Shown: piece after piece, positions 17,531 through 26,061 of the stretch
Position numbering within the stretch: position 1 is the stretch's first letter
Layout: every line of letters begins with the position of its first letter
Source: Mycobacterium sp. E3251
GTDB lineage: Bacteria; Actinomycetota; Actinomycetes; Mycobacteriales; Mycobacteriaceae
Direction: 5' to 3'
DNA: 64,000 nt
Assembly (NCBI RefSeq): GCF_001666835.1
Contig: NZ_LZJF01000161.1
Span: forward strand, 1 to 64,000
The notes under the pieces: generated by a model
What the model was told of the DNA's origin: nothing
What the model saw: only the letters and a program-made list of their open reading frames with translations
Database searches by the model: none
Made by a program: the position numbers and the translations under genes

Positions 17531-18352
17531 TTAGCCTTGCCTTACGTCGATCTGCACCGGGGCGTGATCGCTCGCGGCCTTCCCCTTGCGCTCCTCGCGG
17601 ACGATCTGGGCGTCCGTCACCCGTTCGGCCAGTTTCGGGGAGGCGAGGATGAAATCGATACGCATGCCTTGCCGTTTCGGGAACCGCAACTGCGTGTAGT
17701 CCCAGTAGGTGTACACGCCCGGCCCGGGCGCGAAAGGCCTTACCACGTCGGCGAATTGCGCGTCGACGATGGCGCCGAACGCGCGGCGCTCCGGCTCGGA
17801 GACGTGGGTGGCGCCGGCGTAGAACTCGGTGGACCAGACGTCGTCGTCGGTCGGGGCGATGTTCCAGTCACCGGCCAGCGCGATCTGCGCGGTGGGCTCG
17901 TCGCGCAACCAGCCGGCCGCCGTATCACGCAGCGCGGCAAGCCATTCCAGCTTGTAGGTGTAGTGCGGATCACCCAGCGCGCGGCCGTTGGGCACGTACA
18001 GGCTCCAGACCCGGATGCCGCCGCAGGTGGCCGCCAGCGCACGGGCCTCGGCCGTCGCGGCCACCTCCGGCTTGCTGCTCCAGGTGGGCTGGCCGTCGAA
18101 GCCGATCTGCACGTCATCGAGACCGACGCGGGAGGCGATCGCCACGCCGTTCCACTGATTGAAGCCGACATGGGCCACCTCGTAGCCGAGTTCGAAAAAC
18201 GGCAGGGTGGGAAATTGGCCGTCGGAACACTTGGTCTCCTGCATGGCCAACACGTCGATGTCGGCACGGGCCAGCCAGTCGACGACGCGGGGCAGGCGGC
18301 TGCGAATCGAATTCACGTTCCAGGTGGCCAGCCGGAGGCGCCCTTGGGGCAT
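17531..18352 (-). CDS. xthA: XthA, exodeoxyribonuclease III
   Basis: Mg2+-dependent AP endonuclease and 3'-phosphodiesterase of base excision repair, 273 residues (EEP fold). Signatures: RLATWNVNSIR (metal Asn), AMQETKC (metal Glu), YVPNGR, GDWNIAPTDDD, YTYWDY and the final SDHAPV (catalytic Asp-His). ATG at 18352 is chosen because it lies two bases after the stop of the preceding gene and gives the family start MPQGRLRLATWN; the frame runs further upstream but not as coding sequence. It is third in a def-acetyltransferase-xthA operon. Confidence 0.94.
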   Translation of the reverse strand: MPQGRLRLATWNVNSIRSRLPRVVDWLARADIDVLAMQETKCSDGQFPTLPFFELGYEVAHVGFNQWNGVAIASRVGLDDVQIGFDGQPTWSSKPEVAATAEARALAATCGGIRVWSLYVPNGRALGDPHYTYKLEWLAALRDTAAGWLRDEPTAQIALAGDWNIAPTDDDVWSTEFYAGATHVSEPERRAFGAIVDAQFADVVRPFAPGPGVYTYWDYTQLRFPKRQGMRIDFILASPKLAERVTDAQIVREERKGKAASDHAPVQIDVRQG

Positions 18353-18354
18353 GG

Positions 18355-19128
18355 CTAGACCGTATCCCAGGCGGGGGAGCGGGCCGGAAAGTAGCGGCGG
18401 CGGTGGTGCGCCCGAAAGCCGAGCGCGTCGGCGAGCGCCATCGAAACACCGGTGTCCGGGACGACGAGGTATCCGCGAGTGGCGCCGCGCGCGGCGGCCC
18501 AGGCCAACAGCGCCTCGCACGCGGCCGCGGTCGCCGGGTCCTCGGCTTGCTTCGGCGACAGCCCCACCCACCGCGTGCCGTCGGGCGCGTCGGTCACGGC
18601 CACCCGAGCAAGCTCCAGCTCGCCGCCGCTGGCCGGTTCGGCCGAAGGGGAGACGTCGCGCACCAACACGCGTTCGGTGTGTTCGGCGCGCAGCCCCGGT
18701 GGCAGCGGCAACAAGCGATCCGGAATCGCCAGCCGCGGCGTCAGGCCGCGGCTCTCATACCAGGCCGCGATGGCCGCGACGGTGCCCAGGTGCGCCGAAA
18801 CATCGAGCGGCACAGCGTAATCGACGCCATCCCCGGCGCGCAGCAGCCAGCCCTCGAGCCAGGCGCGTTCCCTCCCGGGCGACGCGGCGGCGGCCGCGTG
18901 CTCGAGCGCCCGGATCTCGGAGGTGCGTACCGGCGCGTCGGTCAGCACCCGCAGCGCGACCACGTCGTCGGCCGCCACCTCCACGACCGCGCCGGTCTTG
19001 GTCCGAACGCGCACCACCGGCTCGACCGCCAACAGGTGTCCCACCGCATCGGTCAGCGGCGGGATCGAGCCTTTCGCGCGCCGGTAGCGAAGCGTCACCC
19101 GCGTGCCCGGCTCCGGCCACGAGAACAT
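18355..19128 (-). CDS. GNAT-type acetyltransferase (Rv0428c homologue)
   Basis: A protein of 257 residues. The N-terminal 65 residues form a small beta-rich domain ([16 protein letters not shown] ... VVEVAADDVVALRVLTDAP) that is common in actinobacterial relatives. The C-terminal half has GNAT features: AACEALLAWAAARGATRGYLVV and a final ALGFRAHHRRRYF. The substrate is unknown. The ATG at 19128 shares one base with the def stop (TGATG), and the stop lies two bases before xthA, so the three are cotranscribed. The M. tuberculosis annotation is somewhat longer (about 302), so the start differs or the N-terminus varies. Confidence 0.85.
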   Translation of the reverse strand: MFSWPEPGTRVTLRYRRAKGSIPPLTDAVGHLLAVEPVVRVRTKTGAVVEVAADDVVALRVLTDAPVRTSEIRALEHAAAAASPGRERAWLEGWLLRAGDGVDYAVPLDVSAHLGTVAAIAAWYESRGLTPRLAIPDRLLPLPPGLRAEHTERVLVRDVSPSAEPASGGELELARVAVTDAPDGTRWVGLSPKQAEDPATAAACEALLAWAAARGATRGYLVVPDTGVSMALADALGFRAHHRRRYFPARSPAWDTV

Positions 19129-19721
19129 CAGTGGCCGAAGGGGTCCGGCCCTTCGCCGGGCAGCCACGACAAGCCCGGGACGCCCCAGCCGTGGGACTTG
19201 ACCGCACGCTTGGCGCTGCGGGCGTGGCGACCGATCAGGCGGTCGAGGTACAGAAAGCCGTCCAGGTGACCGGTCTCGTGCTGCAGCATCCGCGCGAACA
19301 GGCCGGTGCCCTCGATTTCGACCGGCTTGCCGTCGGCATCCAGGCCCGTGACCCGGGCCCAGGTGGCGCGGCCGGTGGGGAACGACTCGCCGGGGACCGA
19401 GAGGCAACCCTCGTCGTCGGTGTCCGGGTTCGGCATGGTCTCCGGCACCTCGGAGGTCTCCAGCACCGGGTTGACCACCACGCCGCGGCGGCGGTCGGTC
19501 CGGCCGCGGTCGTCGGCGCAGTCGTAGACGAAGACCCGCAACGCGACGCCGATCTGGTTGGCGGCCAGGCCGACTCCGTGCGCGGCGTCCATGGTTTCGT
19601 ACATGTCGGCGATCAGCCCCGGCAGATCCGCCGGCAGCGACCCGTCGGCGCCCACGGGCACCGGCTGCGTCGGGGTGTGCAAGACCGGATCCCCGACGAT
19701 CCGAATCGGTACGACTGCCAT
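19128..19721 (-). CDS. def: Def, peptide deformylase
   Basis: Removes the N-formyl group from new proteins; a cytoplasmic metalloenzyme. It has 197 residues, the length of M. tuberculosis Def. All three motifs are intact: [10 protein letters not shown] (49-58), EGCLSVP (metal ligand Cys106), and QHETGH (ligands His148 and His152, catalytic Glu149). It is first in the operon with the acetyltransferase and xthA. A TAGCTT -10 box lies eight bases before the ATG, implying a leaderless or very short leader mRNA. Confidence 0.97.
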   Translation of the reverse strand: MAVVPIRIVGDPVLHTPTQPVPVGADGSLPADLPGLIADMYETMDAAHGVGLAANQIGVALRVFVYDCADDRGRTDRRRGVVVNPVLETSEVPETMPNPDTDDEGCLSVPGESFPTGRATWARVTGLDADGKPVEIEGTGLFARMLQHETGHLDGFLYLDRLIGRHARSAKRAVKSHGWGVPGLSWLPGEGPDPFGH

Positions 19722-19729
19722 GGTCGGCT

Positions 19730-19735
19730 AAGCTA
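19730..19735 (-). promoter_or_regulatory. -10 box of a probable leaderless def promoter
   Basis: TAGCTT (minus strand) fits TANNNT and ends eight bases before the def ATG at 19721, leaving no room for a ribosome-binding site. The remainder of 19736-19923 shows no other recognisable element apart from GGGGAAG at 19913-19919, ahead of the next plus-strand gene. Confidence 0.4.
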
Positions 19736-19923
19736 CCGCACGCCCGCGCGCCTCGAAGCCGGCCATGTTCGCTCGGGCAATCTGAGCCAATCGGCCGACT
19801 CGCGGGTCTGGATGACGGCTTGAGGGTTTGCGCCGTGGTTCAATATTCGCCGAAACACGCCCTCAGGTAAGTCAAGTCATCTAGAGCAGCCGAGAATCGC
19901 CGGAAGGGTCCAGGGGAAGCTAT

Positions 19924-20232
19924 ATGGACAGCGCCATGGCGCGGGCAAATCGATCGGGGGACGATGCCGAGATCGCAGATGGCCTCACCCGCCGCGAGCA
20001 CGACATCCTCGCCTTCGAACGTCAGTGGTGGAAATTCGCGGGCGTAAAAGAAGAAGCAATCAAAGAGCTGTTCTCGATGTCGGCGACGCGCTACTACCAG
20101 GTGCTCAACGCGCTCGTGGATCGGCCGGAGGCGCTGGCCGCCGACCCGATGCTGGTGAAGCGGTTGCGGCGGCTGCGTGCCAGCCGTCAGAAGGCGCGGG
20201 CCGCGCGGCGCCTCGGCTTCGAGGTGACCTGA
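19924..20232 (+). CDS. DUF3263 protein (Rv0430 homologue)
   Basis: A protein of 102 residues. The conserved core LTRREHDILAFERQWWKFAGVKEEAI followed by MSATRYYQVLNALVDRP has the look of a helix-turn-helix, suggesting a small DNA-binding protein, and the C-terminus is basic (RRLRASRQKARAARR). ATG at 19924 follows GGGGAAG with a spacing of four; ATG at 19936 is an alternative. It is first in a plus-strand run with virR and sodC. Function is not established as far as I know. Confidence 0.88.
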   Translation: MDSAMARANRSGDDAEIADGLTRREHDILAFERQWWKFAGVKEEAIKELFSMSATRYYQVLNALVDRPEALAADPMLVKRLRRLRASRQKARAARRLGFEVT

Positions 20233-20250
20233 CTCGCTACAGTGGGCTCG

Positions 20251-20724
20251 ATGAAAGAGCGAGTCCCCGACTCCACGGGGCTGCCCCTACGGGCCATGGT
20301 GATGGTGCTGTTGTTCCTGGGGGTCATTTTCCTGCTGCTCGGCTGGCAGGCGCTGGGGTCGTCCGGCAGCTCCGACGAGGACTCGTCGGCGGCCGTCTCC
20401 ACCTCGACCACCACCAGCTCCGCCACCCCGACCAGCGCTAAGCCCGCGGGCAACCGGTCCGAGGTCCAGGTGTACAACATCTCGGCCAAAGAGGGCGTCG
20501 CCGCCCACACCAAGGATCAGCTCACGACCGCCGGGTTCAACGTCACCAAGGTCGACAACATGACCGTGCCCGATGTGTCGGCCACCACGGTGTATTACAC
20601 CGACGCCGACGACGAGCACGCGACCGCCGACGCGGTGGGCAAGGCACTGGGCGCGCCGGTCGAACCCCGCATTCCCGCGCTGGCCGGCCAACCGCCCGGG
20701 GTCATCGTCCTCGTTACGGGCTGA
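20251..20724 (+). CDS. virR: VirR-like LytR C-terminal domain protein (Rv0431 homologue)
   Basis: A protein of 157 residues: a short cytoplasmic N-terminus, one membrane helix (AMVMVLLFLGVIFLLLGWQAL, about 15-35), a Ser/Thr-rich linker, then a LytR_C domain (EVQVYNISAKEGVA ... VTKVDNMT ... TVYYTDADD). In M. tuberculosis this protein (VirR) affects vesicle release and cell-wall remodelling by acting with Lcp enzymes; that role is carried over by homology. ATG at 20251 is preferred to GTG at 20242, which sits nine bases earlier and only nine bases after the Rv0430-homologue stop. Confidence 0.85.
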   Translation: MKERVPDSTGLPLRAMVMVLLFLGVIFLLLGWQALGSSGSSDEDSSAAVSTSTTTSSATPTSAKPAGNRSEVQVYNISAKEGVAAHTKDQLTTAGFNVTKVDNMTVPDVSATTVYYTDADDEHATADAVGKALGAPVEPRIPALAGQPPGVIVLVTG

Positions 20725-20752
20725 CGACCCCCGGAGCGGTTAGGCTTCCGCT

Positions 20753-21472
20753 ATGCCTCAGCTCGCTGGTCGCCGCACTGCCGCCGTCGCCATGTCCGCG
20801 CTTTCCGCAGCCGCTTCCGTCGCCCTGCTGGGGGCGTGTTCGTCGCCCCAACACGCCTCGTCCTCGCCGGGCACCACGCCGGCGGTGTGGACCGGATCGC
20901 CGGCGCCGGCGGGAACCGGTACCCCGGAGGGTGGGCCGGTCGCTGCGCCGTCGGGGCCGAGCATCGTCACCCACCTGAAGGCGCCCGACGGCACCCAGGT
21001 CGCGACCGCGACCTTCCAGTTCAACAACGGCTACGCCACCGTCACCATCGAGACGACGGCCAACGGGGTGCTGACGCCCGGCTTCCACGGGGTGCACATC
21101 CACAAGGTCGGCAAGTGTGAGCCCAACTCCGTGGCCCCGACCGGCGGTGCGCCGGGTGATTTCCTGTCCGCCGGTGGGCACTTCCAAGTGCCCGGGCACG
21201 CCGCCGAGCCCGCCAGCGGTGACCTGACCTCGCTCCAGGTGCGCAAGGACGGGTCCGCGATGATGATGACCACGACGGACGCGTTCGCCATGGACGACCT
21301 GGTCTCCGGGCAGAAGACCGCGATCATCATTCACGCCGGCGCCGACAACTTCGCCAACATCCCGCCGGAGCGCTACAGCCAGACCAACGGGACGCCGGGG
21401 CCCGACCAGACGACGATGACCACCGGTGACGCCGGCAAGCGGGTCGCGTGCGGTGTAATCGGTGCCGGCTAA
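20753..21472 (+). CDS. sodC: SodC, periplasmic Cu superoxide dismutase lipoprotein
   Basis: Exported lipoprotein of 239 residues (M. tuberculosis SodC has 240). The signal peptide ends in a lipobox (LLGAC) with Cys29. Copper ligands are His115 and His117 (VHIH), His143 (GGHF) and His194 (IIHAGADNF); Cys122 and Cys233 can form the usual disulfide. The M. tuberculosis enzyme is known to be active with copper alone, lacking zinc, and this protein likewise has a short zinc loop. It defends against external superoxide. It overlaps the next gene by 11 bp, so the two are probably cotranscribed. Confidence 0.96.
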   Translation: MPQLAGRRTAAVAMSALSAAASVALLGACSSPQHASSSPGTTPAVWTGSPAPAGTGTPEGGPVAAPSGPSIVTHLKAPDGTQVATATFQFNNGYATVTIETTANGVLTPGFHGVHIHKVGKCEPNSVAPTGGAPGDFLSAGGHFQVPGHAAEPASGDLTSLQVRKDGSAMMMTTTDAFAMDDLVSGQKTAIIIHAGADNFANIPPERYSQTNGTPGPDQTTMTTGDAGKRVACGVIGAG

Positions 21473-22592
21473 CAGGGCCCACGCGCGTATCGATTTCGCC
21501 CGTTCACCGAGGCCGACCCTCGGCGTGGAGTGGGAGTTCGCGCTCGTCGACGCGCAGACCCGCGACCTGAGTAACGAGGCCACGGCGGTCATCGCCGAGA
21601 TCGGCGAAAACCCGCGCGTGCACAAGGAGTTGCTGCGCAACACGGTCGAAGTCGTCAGCGGTGTCTGCCATTCCACGTCAGAGGCGATGGAGGATCTGCG
21701 GCAGACCCTGGGCCCCGCGCACCGCATCGTCCGCGACCGGGGAATGGAGTTCTTCTGTGCCGGCGCACACCCGTTCGCGCAGTGGTCGACCCAAAAGCTC
21801 ACCGACGCACCCCGGTACGCCGAACTGATCAAGCGCACCCAATGGTGGGGACGCCAGATGTTGATCTGGGGCGTACACGTGCACGTCGGGATCTCTTCGG
21901 CACACAAGGTGATGCCGATCATGACGTCGTTGCTGAAGTACTACCCGCACCTGTTGGCGCTGTCGGCATCCTCGCCGTGGTGGACCGGCGTGGATACCGG
22001 GTACGCCAGCAACCGCGCGATGATGTTCCAGCAGTTGCCCACCGCCGGGCTGCCGTTCCAATTCCAGACCTGGGCGGAGTTCGAGGGCTTCGTCTACGAC
22101 CAGAAGAAGACCGGCATCATCGACCATGTCGACGAAGTCCGTTGGGACATCAGGCCTTCGCCGCACCTGGGCACGATCGAGGTGCGGGTGTGTGACGGCG
22201 TGTCCAACCTGCGGGAGCTGAGTGCGCTGGTGGCGTTGACGCATTGCCTGGTGGTCGATTTGGACCGCCGGCTGGAAGCCGACGAGACGCTGCCGACCAT
22301 GCCGCCGTGGCACAACCAGGAGAACAAGTGGCGCGCCGCCCGCTACGGGCTGGACGCGATCATCATCCAGGACGCCGACAGCAACGAGCGGCTGGTCACC
22401 GAGGATCTCGACGACGTGCTGAATCGCCTTGAGCCCGTGGCCAAGTCGTTGCACTGCGTTGACGAGCTGGCCGCGGTGGCCGAGATTCCCCGCCGGGGTG
22501 CCTCGTACCAGCGGCAGCGCCGGGTGGCCGAGGAACACGACGGCGACCTGCGGGCCGTCGTCGACGCGCTGGTGAGCGAGCTGGAGATCTGA
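21462..22592 (+). CDS. Carboxylate-amine ligase, YbdK/glutamate-cysteine ligase type 2 family
   Basis: A protein of 376 residues in the GCS2 fold. Seen: [11 protein letters not shown] near the N-terminus (Glu residues of the metal site), [36 protein letters not shown] and [10 protein letters not shown]. Such enzymes join glutamate to an amine or cysteine using ATP. Mycobacteria make mycothiol rather than glutathione, so the true product is uncertain. The start is GTG at 21462, inside the end of sodC; the stop shares one base with the next ATG (TGATG). It corresponds to Rv0433. Confidence 0.9.
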   Translation: MPANRAHARIDFARSPRPTLGVEWEFALVDAQTRDLSNEATAVIAEIGENPRVHKELLRNTVEVVSGVCHSTSEAMEDLRQTLGPAHRIVRDRGMEFFCAGAHPFAQWSTQKLTDAPRYAELIKRTQWWGRQMLIWGVHVHVGISSAHKVMPIMTSLLKYYPHLLALSASSPWWTGVDTGYASNRAMMFQQLPTAGLPFQFQTWAEFEGFVYDQKKTGIIDHVDEVRWDIRPSPHLGTIEVRVCDGVSNLRELSALVALTHCLVVDLDRRLEADETLPTMPPWHNQENKWRAARYGLDAIIIQDADSNERLVTEDLDDVLNRLEPVAKSLHCVDELAAVAEIPRRGASYQRQRRVAEEHDGDLRAVVDALVSELEI

Positions 22593-23218
22593 TGGAGCTG
22601 GCGATGTTCCCGCTGGAGTCGGCGCTGCTGCCCGACCAGGACCTGCCGTTGCGGATCTTCGAGCCGCGCTACGGCGCGCTGGTACGGCATTGCCTCGACA
22701 CCGGCGACCCGTTCGGCGTGGTGCTGATCTCCCGGGGCCGCGAGGTGGGCGGCGGCGACGCCCGCTGCGATGTCGGCGTGCTGTCCGAGATCACCGAATG
22801 CGTCGAGCACGGCGCCGGTCGCTACTCGATGCACTGCCGGACCGGTGAACGGATCCGGGTGTCCAAATGGCTGCCTGACGATCCCTACCCGCGGGCGACG
22901 GTGACGCCGTGGCCCGACGAGCCGGGGGACCCGGTCACCCCGGCGCAGCTGCTGGAGGTCGAGGACAAGGCGATGGCGCTGTTCGAGCGGATCGCCGACG
23001 CGCGCGGCGTGGCGCTGCCGGACCGCTCGGACCTGCTGGGCCCCGCCACGGCCGACGATCCCGGACAACGCCTGTACGCGTTGGCATCTCGCATCCCGAT
23101 CGGCACGGCCGACCGGTACACGGTGCTGTCGGCGCCGTCGGCGGCCGAGCGCCTGGCCGCGCTGCGCGAGGCCCTGGCCGCGGTCGCCGAGGTGGTGGAG
23201 TTCCAGCTCTCCGAATAG
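22592..23218 (+). CDS. Lon substrate-binding (LON-N) domain protein, Rv0434 homologue
   Basis: A protein of 208 residues made of the N-terminal domain of Lon protease only (MFPLESALLPDQDLPLRIFEPRY ... FGVVLISRG ... VGVLSEI), with no ATPase or protease part. It is similar in size to Rv0434 (217). Standalone LON-N proteins may bind unfolded or modified proteins; function is unproven. The ATG overlaps the preceding stop by one base. It ends the conserved sodC-Rv0433-Rv0434 run, and accessory genes follow. Confidence 0.88.
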   Translation: MELAMFPLESALLPDQDLPLRIFEPRYGALVRHCLDTGDPFGVVLISRGREVGGGDARCDVGVLSEITECVEHGAGRYSMHCRTGERIRVSKWLPDDPYPRATVTPWPDEPGDPVTPAQLLEVEDKAMALFERIADARGVALPDRSDLLGPATADDPGQRLYALASRIPIGTADRYTVLSAPSAAERLAALREALAAVAEVVEFQLSE

Positions 23219-23234
23219 TCCGATAGGGGATTGC

Positions 23235-24257
23235 ATGAAGGTTCAGCTACAGGTCAACGGCTCACCGGTGGATGCGGCGGACAGCGCGGCCGACATCGCC
23301 GCGACCGGAGCCGACGGCCTGTTCACCTTCGAGGGCCAGCACGACGTGTTCTTCCCGCTGATCATCGCCGCCGGCACGACCAACCTGGAGCTGATGACCA
23401 ACGTGGCGATCGCCCCGCCGCGCAGCCCGCTGCACCTGGCGCACGCCGCCTACGACCTGCAGCTCTACAGCGGCGGCCGGTTCCGGCTCGGCCTGGGCTC
23501 ACAGGTGAAGGCGCACATCGAAAAGCGTTACGGCAGTAAGTGGGAGCGGCCCGCGGCGCGGATGGCCGAAACCGTCGCGGCGATCAAGGCGATCTTCGCG
23601 GCCTGGGAAGGCAAGCGCCCGCTGGACTTTCGCGGCGAGTTCTTCACCCACACCATCATGGCGCCCAACTTCAACCCGGGGCCCAACCCGTTCGGGCCGC
23701 CACCGGTGCTGCTGGGCGCGCTGGGCCCGGTGATGACGCGCACCGCCGCCGAAGTGGCCGACGGGCTGCTGGTGATGCCGTTCAACAGCGCCCGCCATTT
23801 CGCCGAGCGCACCGTCCCCGCGGTCGCCGACGGGCTGCGCCGCGCGGGCCGATCCTCCGACGGATTCCAGATCATCGCCCAGGCCATGGTCGCCGTCGGC
23901 CGCGACGAGGCCGACCTGGCCGCTGCGGTCGACGGTGTGGCAGCACTCATTTCGTTCTACGGGTCGACCCCGGCCTACCTGCCGGTGCTGGAGGCCGAGG
24001 GGTGGGCCGACGTCCAGCCCGAGCTCAACGCCCTGTCCAAGCAGGGCCGCTTCGCCGAGATGCGGCGGCTGATCGGCGACGAGATGGTGGCCCGGATCGG
24101 CATCGTCGGCACCCCCGAGCAATGCGCCGAGCAGATCGCCGCCCGGTTCTCCGAGCACGCCGCCGAAGTGTGCTGCTACTTCCCGGGCTACACGCCGCGC
24201 ACCGCGGACGTCGCCGACCTGATCGGTGCGCTGCACCGCGCCCCGGTCCTGCGATGA
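23235..24257 (+). CDS. LLM-class F420-dependent oxidoreductase (TIGR03617-like)
   Basis: A protein of 340 residues with the luciferase-like barrel: FEGQHDVFFPL, TNVAIAPPRSPLHLAHAAYDLQ, GGRFRLGLGSQVKAHIEKRYG, and PVLLGALGPVMTRTAAEVADG, the segment that binds the cofactor phosphate in F420 enzymes. The substrate is unknown. ATG at 23235 follows GGGGA by five bases. The stop overlaps the start of the enoyl-CoA hydratase (ATGA), so the two work in one transcript, perhaps in breakdown of a lipid or sterol-like acyl chain (inference). It is absent between Rv0434 and Rv0435c in the M. tuberculosis order I recall. Confidence 0.88.
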   Translation: MKVQLQVNGSPVDAADSAADIAATGADGLFTFEGQHDVFFPLIIAAGTTNLELMTNVAIAPPRSPLHLAHAAYDLQLYSGGRFRLGLGSQVKAHIEKRYGSKWERPAARMAETVAAIKAIFAAWEGKRPLDFRGEFFTHTIMAPNFNPGPNPFGPPPVLLGALGPVMTRTAAEVADGLLVMPFNSARHFAERTVPAVADGLRRAGRSSDGFQIIAQAMVAVGRDEADLAAAVDGVAALISFYGSTPAYLPVLEAEGWADVQPELNALSKQGRFAEMRRLIGDEMVARIGIVGTPEQCAEQIAARFSEHAAEVCCYFPGYTPRTADVADLIGALHRAPVLR

Positions 24258-25066
24258 GCCCCGATCTGACCGTCGACGTCGATGCGGGCGTGGCGGTGCT
24301 CACGCTCAACCGGCCCGAGCAGCTCAACGCCTACACCGCCGAGATGGGCGCAATGCTGAGCCGCGCGTACGCCGAGTGCGACGGCGACGACGACGTCCGG
24401 GCCATCGTCGTGACCGGCGCGGGCCGCGCGTTCTGCGCCGGGGCCGACTTCTCCGGCGACACAAGCCCATTCGAGGCGCCGGCCGCGGAGTTCTCGGCGT
24501 CACCGATCAGCCCGGCGGCATTCGAGTTGCGCAAGCCGGTGATCGCCGCCCTCAACGGCCACGCGATCGGCATCGGCCTGACCATCGCCCTGCAGGCCGA
24601 CCTGCGCATCGTCGCCGAGGACGCCAAATACGGTGTGGTGCAGGTCCGCCGGGGAGTGCTCCCCGACTGCATGTCGCACTGGACGCTGGCGCAGCTGACC
24701 ACGCTGGGGGCGGCCGCGGACATCCTGCTCACGGGGCGAACATTCGGCGGGGCCGAGGCCGTGGCGCTCGGCATCGCAAACCGGGCGCTGCCGGCCGGCC
24801 AGGTGCTCGACCACGCGGTGGAGCTGGCTCGCGACATCGCCGTCAACGTGGCGCCGATGTCGGCGGCGCTGTGCAAGCGGCTGCTGTGGGACACCGCGAT
24901 CAACAACTACACCCCGCGGCAGGTCGCCGCGTTGGAAACACGGCTGCACCAACGCGTCATGGGCAGCGCGGACGCGCGCGAAGGGGTGGCCGCCTTCCGC
25001 GAGCGCCGGCCGCCGTCGTTCACGTCGCGGCTGTCCCGCGAGTGGACCCCACTCCCGGAAACGTGA
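24254..25066 (+). CDS. Enoyl-CoA hydratase/isomerase family protein
   Basis: A crotonase-fold protein of 270 residues. The acyl-CoA-binding and oxyanion segments are present: [26 protein letters not shown], and NGHAIGIGLTIALQADLRI. In the region of the first catalytic glutamate it reads QVRRGVLPD, with no obvious glutamate, so activity may differ from classic hydration. Translation is coupled to the upstream oxidoreductase (ATGA). The 3' end overlaps the convergent SDR gene by 47 bp. Confidence 0.88.
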   Translation: MSPDLTVDVDAGVAVLTLNRPEQLNAYTAEMGAMLSRAYAECDGDDDVRAIVVTGAGRAFCAGADFSGDTSPFEAPAAEFSASPISPAAFELRKPVIAALNGHAIGIGLTIALQADLRIVAEDAKYGVVQVRRGVLPDCMSHWTLAQLTTLGAAADILLTGRTFGGAEAVALGIANRALPAGQVLDHAVELARDIAVNVAPMSAALCKRLLWDTAINNYTPRQVAALETRLHQRVMGSADAREGVAAFRERRPPSFTSRLSREWTPLPET

Positions 25067-25946
25067 GCTTCTCCGAGATCTCCCACCACTGGTCCGCGCG
25101 CCGCTCGTCGCGAGCGTAGGGGGCCGGTTCGCTGATCCCGCAGTCTTCGAGATACAGCCCCCCGCGACCGGCGAGCTCCGGGCTGACCGCCGCCCACACC
25201 TGGGTGGCCGCACCGCGGTCGGGCGTGGTGACGTCGAGCCGCTCGCCCGTCGGTTTACGCAGCCGCGAGAAGTCCGCCCGGGACATGTGCCGGGCGAGCG
25301 AGGTGGCCACCGTGCCGGGATGGACGGCGTAGGCCCGGATTCCGTCGTCGCGCAGGCGCCGGTCGGCTGCCACGGCGTGCAGGATGTTCGCCGTTTTCGA
25401 CGCGCCGTACGCGGCGAACTTGTCGTACTCGCGGCGCTCCCAGTTGGGATCGTCGAAGTCGACGTCACCCATGATGTGGCCCGCGGACGACAGGTTGACC
25501 ATCCGGGCCCCGCCGGCGGCGGCGAGCCGCGGCACCAGGAGCCGGGTCAGTTCGAAGTGCCCGAAATGGTTGGTGCCGATCTGCATCTCGAATCCATCGC
25601 TCGTCCTGCCGAACGGTGTGAACATCACGCCGGCGTTGTTCATCAGAACGTCGATGGCCGGGGCGATGTCGCCGATCGCGGTCGCCGCCGCCCGGACGCC
25701 CGCCAGCGTCGTGAGGTCGAGCTCGACCGCCGACGTCCGCGCGCCGGGCACCTCGGTCGCGATCCACCCTGCCGCCTCCGAAAGCGCCGCCGGGTTGCGG
25801 GCGGCCAGGACGACGTGCGTGCCCGCGGCGGCCAGCGCGCGGGCCGCCTCGCGCCCCAACCCAGATGACGCGCCGGTGATCACACAGACCTTGCCGGACA
25901 GGTCGATTCCGTGGACGACGTCCAGCGCGGTCGGTGGCTCGGTCAT
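25020..25946 (-). CDS. Short-chain dehydrogenase/reductase
   Basis: A Rossmann-fold SDR of about 308 residues: cofactor motif TGASSGLG, DVLMNNAGV, and catalytic Ser (NLSSAGH), Tyr and Lys (YGASKTAN). It resembles the retinol-dehydrogenase-like SDRs frequent in mycobacteria and is similar to the second SDR at 38700-39614. ATG at 25946 is chosen to give the family-like N-terminus MTEPPTALD; a GTG at 25961 would add five residues. The last 47 bp overlap the convergent enoyl-CoA hydratase gene. Confidence 0.88.
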   Translation of the reverse strand: MTEPPTALDVVHGIDLSGKVCVITGASSGLGREAARALAAAGTHVVLAARNPAALSEAAGWIATEVPGARTSAVELDLTTLAGVRAAATAIGDIAPAIDVLMNNAGVMFTPFGRTSDGFEMQIGTNHFGHFELTRLLVPRLAAAGGARMVNLSSAGHIMGDVDFDDPNWERREYDKFAAYGASKTANILHAVAADRRLRDDGIRAYAVHPGTVATSLARHMSRADFSRLRKPTGERLDVTTPDRGAATQVWAAVSPELAGRGGLYLEDCGISEPAPYARDERRADQWWEISEKLTFPGVGSTRGTAAT

Positions 25947-26061
25947 CTGGCCAACTGCCACAGGGGAATCACGACCGATTCTTTGGCGTCCTGCGTCATG
26001 GCGAGCGCCACGTTACACGCGTCGGCTCAAATGCTGACTAATGCAATCCGCCGGTCGGCGC

